NCBI GenBank assembly: GCA_963576565.1
Contig: OY755042.1
Coordinates: 682,001-746,000, forward strand
From: Aspidapion aeneum
Lineage: Eukaryota; Arthropoda; Insecta; Coleoptera; Brentidae
Length of the DNA: 64,000 bases
Reading direction: 5' to 3'
In this document: in pieces, positions 59,701 to 64,000 of the stretch
How positions within the stretch are numbered: the stretch's first letter is position 1
Layout of the letters: each line of letters starts with the position of its first letter
Translations under genes and position numbers: made by a program
Notes under the pieces: model-generated
Told to the model about the DNA's origin: nothing
The model's input: only the letters and a program-made list of their open reading frames with translations
The model's database searches: none

Positions 59701-62700
59701 TTTGGAGTCTTTTCCATCACGGAGGTGTTGCTGAGCAGGGCAGCATTTTAAGTAGGCAAGCTGGCCACCTGGAGTCGGGGGAAGACTGCGGTTGGGCATT
59801 TTTTTTAGAAATTTTACAAAAAAACTATTTGTTTTGACCAAGCGCGGATTTGAGGGGGGTAACGTGGTAATTCCCCCCCCCCTAGAACAAATAATATGCC
59901 CTTTTGGTTATTGATTAAAGTGGAAATAGGCGAATTACCCCCCACCCCTAAAAAATATATACAGTGTGTCCACGTAAGTTGGCGGCATATGGGAAACATT
60001 TTTATTATTAGCTTTACGAAAAAAAGTTATTCTTCATAAAAAGTTCTGCATGGTCCAAAACCTAACTAACCAACCATCAGATGTTAAATTTTTTCAGTCA
60101 TATTACGAGGTTTGTCAAAAAATGTGATTTTTGCTCTAGAGTAAAGTACCTTTCTTTTTGACAATATCGAAAATTGTTATAAAGAAAAGATGTTTAGAAT
60201 TAAAAATAACTTTCAAATATTCAACATTATTTATTTACATTAAAAAAATATTTTTTTCTACAAGATGCTTTGTATAGTAGAAATTACTTATTGCTAAGGT
60301 TCCATTTTAACGGGCTATTAAAAAACTGCCGCATGAAAAATTACCAAATTTGGCACCCCCGGGAATCTAAATTTATGATAAAAATAAGTGGTTGTGCGGT
60401 TGCGCGGAAACAAATAAACTGTTTTGTAAATAACTATACCAGTGGCGCACCCAGGAATATGTCTTGGGGGAGCCCGGGGCCTCTGGGGGGGGGGGCGAAT
60501 AATAAAAAAATTTAATTTATGTAAAATATGAGAATTATCTAAAAAATCTTAGGTTTGGGGAAGGCGCGGGCCCCGCCCTCCCCCCGGGGTGCGCCCATGC
60601 CTATACCTAAAGACTCCCCATGGATCTATGGCAAACTATAAGGGAAAATTAAGTTACTTTTTAAATTAATTCAGCAGAATTTTTAGTAATTTCTTGGTGT
60701 AATTTGGGTAGGTCTGGATTAGTTTCTTTAAAAAACTGGGGTTAGAAGTCCTTTAAAAATAATAAACATGTAATTCAAAGGTATGCGCGCTTGGTTTTTC
60801 GCCACTATAAAAAATTGATCAAGGCAACACTGTCAGAGAGCACTTTTTCGAATTATCCAAATTCCACCCATACGAAAATCTAACAACCAGTGGGAAAGGA
60901 GTAACGAAGAAAAAGCAGATATTTTTGCAAGTCATTTAGAAAAAAACATTTCAGCCCCACGAAGCACCAGATGAAAACTTTCATTTAAATGAACCCCATC
61001 AAATCGAAGACCATATTAAGCCACCAAAAGAAATATTAACAGAAATCAAAAATATTAATTCGAAAAAAGCCCCAGGGTATGATCTTATTAACGGGGTAGT
61101 CATAAAACAACTCCCCAGAAAAGCTGTCGTAAAACTATGCAACCTAATTAATGCGTCCTTTAGACTAAACTGTGGAAAGTTGCAGAAGTTATCATGATTC
61201 CAAAACCGGGAAAACCACTCCATGACGTGTCATCTTACAGGCCAATATCTTTGCTGTCAATTATATCCAAGCTCTATGAAAAATTATTGCTTAAAAGAAT
61301 AAACCCCATCATAGAAAGACAAGAAATTATTCCATCTCATCAATTTGGTTTTCGAGATAAGCATTCCACGATAGATCAAGTACACAGAATTACTAATATA
61401 ATAGAAAAAGCACTAGAAGAGGGAAAAGTTTGTTCTGCAGTTTTTCTAGAGTAGCAAAAGCATTTGACAAAGTATGGCATGAAGGCCTTAATTTTAAACT
61501 AAAACGGTTTCTGCCAAAATAATATTCGGATATTTTGGAATCATACATATCTGATAGACATTTTAGAGTAAAACAGGAAGACTCTCATTTAAGAACTCAA
61601 ATTTAAGAGAAATTCAAGCAGGCGTGCCCAGGGTAGCGTACTAGGCCCTTATCTATACTTATTATTCACTTGCGATATCCCAAAGCCAGAAAATTGTCAC
61701 TTAGCAACATTTGCCGATGATACTGGTTTATTGACGGTAAAAACTTCAGGATGCAGTCACCGAAGTTCACAGTTGGACCACAAAGTGGCGAATAAAATTA
61801 AATGAAACCAAATCAATTCATGTTGATTTTACAAACAAATATATAAATCACATACAAATAACAATTAACAACATTCCCGTACCATATTCAAATTAGGCAA
61901 AATATCTCGGTATAACACTTGATGCCAAATTGCGCTGGAAAGCACATGTTAAGAAAAAAAAAGAAGAACTTGAGATAAGGTATAGAAAAATGAACTAGCT
62001 AATTGGAAGGAAGTCCAATTTAACAATTCATAATAAGTTACTGCTTTATAGACAAATACTGAAACCAGTATGGACATATGGTATTCAACTATGGGGTTGT
62101 GTTAAAGAGAGTAACATTCTAGTTTTACAGAGATTTCAAAATAAAGTATTAAGAAACATTGTGAGTACACCTTCTTACGTTCGAAATAGTGACCTTTATC
62201 GAGATCTAAAAATCGAAACTGTAGCAGAGACTATAACAAAGTACGCAAAAAGCCATGCAGATAGACTCCATCGGCATGTGAATGTGGAAGCAATTCAGCT
62301 TCTAAACAATACTATGCTAGTTCGAAGACTAAAAACAGTGAAGCCGTTTGAACTAGTAAACTAAGTGAATTACATAAAACAAAATAATGTTATAAACACA
62401 ACACAATTGTGAGTTACAGACTAAACAAAGCGGGGAGAACTGTTGAGTGAACCCTAAGTTTAAATCTGACTTTTCCAGTAAATTAAGTTAAAACAAAATT
62501 GCTAATTATTCTTACTGACTAGACGTTGATTCTTTACGTCTAATTTGAGTTATCATCAATACCTTTGACAGTGGGAAAGAAGAATTTAGAGATCAGTTGG
62601 ATGACTTGGTCGAGTTAATACCTGAGTGTCTCTCGTTCTTGAAATGAGATACCGCGGCCCGCATAAGTAGAAGTTTTCCGAAAATTTATGTGTGGCTTCG

Positions 62701-63155
62701 GTGGTTCAGTGGTTAGAATGTTTGCCTAGATAGCAAGAGATCCCGGGTTCGATCCCCGGCCGAAGCAGAAAACTTTTTTCTTATTTTTCTTTCTTTAATT
62801 TCAAGAGGAATTGTGTTCCGAAAGGTAAGGATTCAACCCCTGTGTCGTTATTCTTGAAATCTCCCCGAGCGAGTACTACCCGAAATTCGAGCGAGGACCA
62901 ATAGAGATGCGGAGATCAAGTGAAATCGCATGCGCAGTTTGACTTTCACCTGATTTTGAGGGAGTACTCCTAGGGGAGATTTTAAGAATACTGACACTGG
63001 AGTCAACTTTGGATTAACACGAAAAATTCAAGAAGGCTTTTTAGCGAATAAAGCAATTGTTAAAACTTACCATCATTGAAAAACATACTGTCACGGCACT
63101 GACAAAATGTCACTAAGAACACGTAAATACTGCAAGCTGCGATAACTGTGAACAT
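38788..63155 (-). CDS. Type I membrane protein with two Ig domains, 4 exons
   Basis: Exons 63155-63071, 53308-53181, 43854-43668 and 39308-38788 join in phases 1, 0 and 1 to about 306 residues. Residues 1-20 are a signal peptide (MFTVIAACSIYVFLVTFCQC). Ig domain 1 spans exons 2-3: TELTLKC, VVWEHK, then GLYRC as the second-Cys motif. Ig domain 2 is in exon 4: FTIQCNV, ITWLKQ, DSGVYACLA. A hydrophobic helix (NLVLFLVGIPLVVLIIPI) is followed by CC and a basic tail of about 30 residues with no kinase. Several NxS/T sites (NSS, NIS, NKT). Domain 2 resembles the last Ig domain of FGF receptors, so a decoy FGFR-like (FGFRL1-type) role is possible but not shown. Phase-1 junctions around Ig modules fit the class. 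Ligand unknown. Confidence 0.85.
39445..40646 (-). mobile_element. hAT element with transposase C-terminus
   Basis: TIRs CATTGGCGTAGCTAG and complement; target duplication GGCTTGAT/GGCTTGAG (39437, 40647). The minus ORF 39973-39659 encodes the hAT dimerisation domain: YPNLYQLFKVASILPIS, SATCERSFSAMRRV, WLRTTMTQERHSGLSLL. The catalytic N-terminal part is absent, so non-autonomous. Confidence 0.93.
39659..39973 (-). pseudogene. hAT transposase C-terminal (dimerisation) remnant
   Basis: 104 codons with the SATCERSFS.M motif of hAT dimerisation domains; no DDE catalytic region, zinc finger or upstream exon visible inside the element. Confidence 0.85.
40903..41213 (-). pseudogene. Fragment of a widespread insect TE-linked protein
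   Basis: Minus strand reads YCCFICEWDRFTPGQKKC, LPPLHIKLGLIKQFVKALDK, FIYLKTKFPRFSEAKIKEG and FVGPQIRQLF. I recall this set of motifs from many uncharacterised, probably transposon-borne insect proteins; no biochemical function can be given. It is cut at the C-terminal side by a GC-rich CATGGGCGCACCC end (40903) and at the other side by the element at 41215. Confidence 0.6.
41215..41777. mobile_element. Hairpin-ended TCTG element, copy 2
   Basis: Same hairpin start, GTCTGTCTGTCTG run, AACGCGCATAACTCAAAAAC and GGTGGGGGT units as copy 1, with only two units. Both terminal hairpins intact. Confidence 0.85.
42379..43565 (+). mobile_element. Penelope-like element, copy 2
   Basis: Begins with the inverted 3' end (42379-42500, including ACACGACGTTTCGGTTAG) and then runs open from 42500 through [10 protein letters not shown] and the GIY-YIG domain ([19 protein letters not shown]) to KKGAGRHT at 43419. 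The catalytic YMDD block is missing. Nearly identical in sequence to the 5.6 kb copy. It lies in the intron after Ig exon 3. Confidence 0.9.
43668..43854 (-). CDS. Ig receptor exon 3
   Basis: Acceptor AATTTTAG, donor GTAAGA. Encodes the second half of Ig domain 1: LNVLTKGKLNISYSN then HNGLYRCKQ and TFIIEVI, with an extra CDAS..ILC cysteine pair. Phase 0 in and phase 1 out fit exons 2 and 4 exactly. Confidence 0.85.
43999..45748. mobile_element. 1.75-kb TIR element with tandem repeats
   Basis: Inverted arms of about 330 bp: GGTCCGGTAGTTCTGAATTT, TTTTCGTCACCCCCACCCC and ACCTAGCTCCGTTACTACTG appear in opposite orientation at the right end. The core contains diverged tandem units (GGCGTCCGTTAATTG, CCGTAAAT, ATTTCCTTTTAAA) like those at 22.2-23.0 kb. 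Confidence 0.75.
46685..46918. mobile_element. GC-rich hAT-type MITE (copy A)
   Basis: Ends CAGCGGCGTAGCG and CGCTACGCCACTG, with an exact 8-bp duplication TTAGACAG on both sides (46677, 46919). Inserted in PLE terminal sequence before the segmental duplication, since copy B carries it at the same site. Confidence 0.85.
46919..47400 (-). mobile_element. Penelope-like fragment, minus strand
   Basis: Minus frame reads [33 protein letters not shown]. The distal part (47338-47400) is the PLE 3' end on the plus strand (GGGGGCGGAACGTCTCACC). Confidence 0.8.
47558..48486. mobile_element. Hairpin-ended TCTG element, copy 3
   Basis: Hairpin start, a long (TCTG)n run with TATG interruptions (47695-47765), four diverged GGTGGGG units and the terminal hairpin at 48253-48293, followed by a partial repeat of the last unit and a second terminal hairpin. 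Splits the two copies of the segmental duplication. Confidence 0.85.
48512..49911. repeat. Tandem segmental duplication, copy B
   Basis: See copy A; carries small deletions (for example at 48570 and 48745) and the hAT insertion at 49912 that copy A lacks. Confidence 0.85.
49267..49488. mobile_element. GC-rich hAT-type MITE (copy B)
   Basis: Same element and site as 46685-46918, with the same TTAGACAG repeats. Confidence 0.85.
49912..51113 (+). mobile_element. hAT element, second full-length copy
   Basis: Same length (1202 bp) and TIRs as 39445-40646, with perfect 8-bp duplication GGCGGAAC (49904, 51114). ORF 50580-50897 ends in SATCERSFSAMRRV and ERHSGLSLL. Recent, because the empty site is preserved in copy A at 47370. 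Confidence 0.95.
50580..50897 (+). pseudogene. hAT transposase C-terminal remnant (copy 2)
   Basis: 105 codons, MTVLKNCIF through LLFIEKDVEVDLDSV, same dimerisation motif as the other copy; no catalytic region. Confidence 0.85.
51147..51359. mobile_element. GC-rich TIR element in PLE 3' end
   Basis: CAGTGGGGTAGCG and CGCTACGCCGCTG ends; ACCAAGT repeats at both edges, splitting the PLE string GCACACCAAGTAGTATAA. Confidence 0.75.
51360..51475 (+). mobile_element. Penelope-like 3' end fragment
   Basis: TAGTATAACTAGTGGCCT through TTACTAACCGAAATG and AAATAAATAAAGACAAT, continuous with the fragment interrupted at 51147. Confidence 0.75.
51555..52753 (-). mobile_element. 1.2-kb CCCAAC element, copy 2
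   Basis: Reverse orientation to copy 1 and nearly identical. Bracketed by AG on both sides (51553, 52754). Ends CCCAACAAACAATTAAAGT and GCTACTATAAATGTTAGTTGGG-complement. Confidence 0.9.
53181..53308 (-). CDS. Ig receptor exon 2
   Basis: Acceptor AATTTAAG, donor GTAAAT. Encodes EEITHTIRVKMGTELTLKC and FHKNVVWEHK: strand B cysteine and core Trp of Ig domain 1. Starts with two bases of a Gly codon and ends in phase 0. Confidence 0.85.
53342..53519. mobile_element. 178-bp GC-rich hAT-type MITE
   Basis: CAGTGGCGTATATAG and CTATATACGCCACTG ends, perfect 8-bp duplication AATGTTAG (53334, 53520). It lies 26 bp upstream of the Ig exon 2 acceptor, in the intron. Confidence 0.92.
53530..54650. other. 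Intron, nothing recognised
   Basis: AT-rich Ig-gene intron without supported features. Confidence 0.4.
54651..54687. repeat. Perfect 17-bp hairpin
   Basis: ATTCACCAAGAATCGGC, loop TGC, and its exact complement; marks the left border of the pentamer array. Confidence 0.95.
54688..55062. repeat. TTCGG pentanucleotide array (telomere-like)
   Basis: Head-to-tail GGTTC units with variants GGTTT and GATTC and a short TTAGG block near 54935. TTAGG is the common insect telomere repeat; TTCGG differs by one base. Confidence 0.95.
55072..55124. repeat. Near-perfect 22-bp hairpin at strand switch
   Basis: TTAAAGTAATTCAGCAGGAG with TC, loop AGCGCAGCC, then exact complement. Beyond it the pentamer appears in the opposite orientation (CCGAACC, 55150-55172). 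Confidence 0.95.
55180..57400. other. Ig-gene intron, nothing recognised
   Basis: AT-rich sequence with no supported element; a degraded word TGGCACTATT...GCAGTAAGTCCCTA at 57020-57055 is shared with 3605 and 23155. Confidence 0.45.
57405..59637 (+). mobile_element. RTE-like retrotransposon, interrupted
   Basis: Left part 57405-58147 ([47 protein letters not shown], with frameshifts and a deletion near 57860 that removes the FADD region) and right part 59350-59637 ([23 protein letters not shown]), separated by the 1.2-kb element. The 3' tail is (GTA)n at 59612. Confidence 0.85.
58148..59347 (-). mobile_element. 1.2-kb CCCAAC element, copy 3
   Basis: 1200 bp, inserted between codons of the RTE (after GGGAATCGA). 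Exact 2-bp duplication GA (58146, 59348), checkable against the uninterrupted RTE copies. Left terminal base is T in place of C. Confidence 0.93.
60440..60599. mobile_element. 160-bp GC-rich TIR element
   Basis: CAGTGGCGCACCCAGG and GGTGCGCCCATG ends with G/C runs; CTATAC repeated at both edges. Same family as 999-1273. Confidence 0.75.
60840..62370 (+). pseudogene. Jockey-like non-LTR retrotransposon relic
   Basis: Several frames carry RT segments in order: IPKPGKPLHDVSSYRPISLL, SIISKLYEKLLLKRI, HQFGFRDKHSTIDQVHRI, SAVFL; then KAFDKVWHEGL, the GS.LGP and TFADDT boxes, and finally LHRHVNVEAIQLL, RRLKTVKPFELVN. Many stops and frameshifts. 3' end near 62370. In the first intron of the Ig gene, antisense. 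Confidence 0.85.
62545..62815 (+). mobile_element. tRNA-derived SINE-like repeat, copy 2
   Basis: tRNA body 62695-62766: acceptor GCTTCGG/CCGAAGC, D arm GTTC/GAAT, anticodon stem TTTGC/GCAAG, T arm CCGGG/CCCGG. Loop CTAGATA puts AGA as anticodon with U at 37, unlike a functional tRNA. Closest in sequence to tRNA-Gly. Flanks shared with 5330-5600. Confidence 0.65.
62840..63000. repeat. Short inverted repeat element
   Basis: TATTCTTGAAATCTCCCC at the left and GGGGAGATTTTAAGAATA at the right. MITE-like, 70 bp from Ig exon 1 donor. Confidence 0.6.
63071..63155 (-). CDS. Ig receptor exon 1 (signal peptide)
   Basis: ATG at 63155 opens a hydrophobic leader, MFTVIAACSIYVFLVTF, then CQCRDSMFFND and a GTAAGT donor in phase 1. 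Likely signal cleavage is around FCQC. The phase matches exon 2, completing Gly. Confidence 0.8.
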
Positions 63156-63270
63156 AATTCACATTAACAAACACCTCGTTGACAGCAATAAATCTTCAAA
63201 ATGGCACTTTTTAAAGCCGACATCAAACCGAGTAATGAGCTTCCATGTTTAACTTTAAAATATTTAAAAT

Positions 63271-63276
63271 TTTATA
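63271..63276 (-). promoter_or_regulatory. Candidate TATA box of the Ig gene
   Basis: TATAAA on the minus strand, 116 bp upstream of the start codon; the implied start site near 63245 leaves a 5' UTR of about 90 bp. Suggestive only. Confidence 0.35.
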
Positions 63277-63416
63277 CAGTCTGTTTTCACTCAAACAATC
63301 CAAACATTTACTCTGGAAACGTCACAACATTACAACTCACACCAATTCTCGGTAAACCTTAGTCGGGAAGAAGTGTGTAAAAATATATTATTATGTTTTT
63401 AGTAAAATATTCAAAT

Positions 63417-63780
63417 CATAACAAAAACATTTCATGTAAAAAAAAGCCAAGTACGCGAAAATGGCATTCCGTAAAAAGAATTGAGATAAAAGTAAAGCCA
63501 AGTTCTCCAATACAAATTTTAAAATGAAAGGTTCTTACTAGTTTGGAAATGTTTTTTTAAACTTTGCTATTACAGCCAAACTTCTTTATGTTCAATTTAG
63601 CACTGTGCCTAAGAGTCATTTACAACAATAGCCAAGTTTAGAAAAATATTTCCAAACTAGTAAGAACCTTTCATTTTGAAATTTGTATTGGAGAACTTGG
63701 CTTTACTTTTATCTCAATTCTTTTTACGGAATGCCCTTTTCACGTACTTGGCTCTTTTTACATGAAATGTTTTTGTTATG
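63417..63780. mobile_element. CATAAC palindromic MITE, copy 2
   Basis: 364 bp, nearly identical to 8766-9133, with CATAACAAAAACATTTCATG and complement ends. About 140 bp upstream of the Ig-gene TATA box; followed by the same tail (63781-64000) as copy 1. Confidence 0.9.
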
Positions 63781-64000
63781 ATTTTACTTCTTTTTTAAAG
63801 GAATTGGATAATACTTAATTTTTAAAGCAGTAAAATATGCGAAATATTGTTCAAAACTTTTGCAATGCCTTACTTAAATTTTTGAGGTTTTTAATTTTTT
63901 TCCATGGTTTTATCGTAGTTCCTATTAGCCTTCCAAGGCTCAGCTCTCTAGCGTTTCTGAAAGTGCACAATGTTACTTTTACATAACTTTACATGTATAG

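Noticed and set aside
62695..62766. Functional tRNA gene
   Set aside because: Dispersed copy with conserved flanks and atypical anticodon loop; better read as a SINE-like repeat.
1..64000. CRISPR array or prokaryotic operon
   Set aside because: No regularly spaced repeats with unique spacers, and all genes are spliced eukaryotic genes.

Overview
The window looks like AT-rich insect nuclear DNA, most likely from a beetle or another TE-rich insect; the order is inferred and not settled. It holds three spliced genes stretched over long introns packed with nested transposable elements. None of the genes is visible as one long ORF. I rebuilt each from short exons whose splice sites and reading phases agree.

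Genes. (1) Minus strand, 10459 to 511: a four-exon orthologue of TBC1D7, the third subunit of the TSC1-TSC2 complex. (2) Plus strand, 12342 to 31256: a mitochondrial 2-Cys peroxiredoxin (Prx3 type) in six exons, divergent from TBC1D7. (3) Minus strand, 63155 to 38788: a type I membrane protein of about 306 residues with a signal peptide, two Ig domains, one transmembrane helix and a short basic tail. A damaged second copy of its last exon lies at 35637-35850. The first two genes share a 1.9 kb intergenic region that is largely a 1 kb inverted repeat.

Mobile DNA, left to right. A 10-bp minisatellite split by a GC-rich insertion lies in the last TBC1D7 intron. Penelope-like elements with YMDD reverse transcriptase and GIY-YIG endonuclease occur at 5.6-6.8 and 42.4-43.6 kb, with fragments at 20, 47, 49.5 and 51.4 kb. 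A P-element/THAP9-like transposase relic is at 17.4-18.1 kb. Three copies of a 1.2 kb CCCAAC-ended element are at 20.1, 51.6 and 58.1 kb. RTE-like non-LTR copies are at 25.8, 29.4 and 57.4 kb, and a Jockey-like relic at 60.8 kb. hAT elements with 8-bp target duplications are at 39.4 and 49.9 kb. There are many foldback or MITE-like elements and several GC-rich hAT-type MITEs. Three copies of an element with hairpin ends and a TCTG array are at 36.8, 41.2 and 47.6 kb.

Most unusual points: one palindromic MITE family sits 18-30 bp from splice acceptors of two different genes and upstream of the third; a telomere-like TTCGG array is bounded by two near-perfect hairpins, with the repeat changing strand at one of them; the 1.2 kb element family has clean 2-bp target duplications; and a zinc-ribbon plus coiled-coil mini-ORF lies inside a hairpin-ended element. 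The nesting also gives a relative insertion history, for example a tandem duplication older than the hAT insertion at 49.9 kb. I saw no CRISPR array and no bacterial-type operon.
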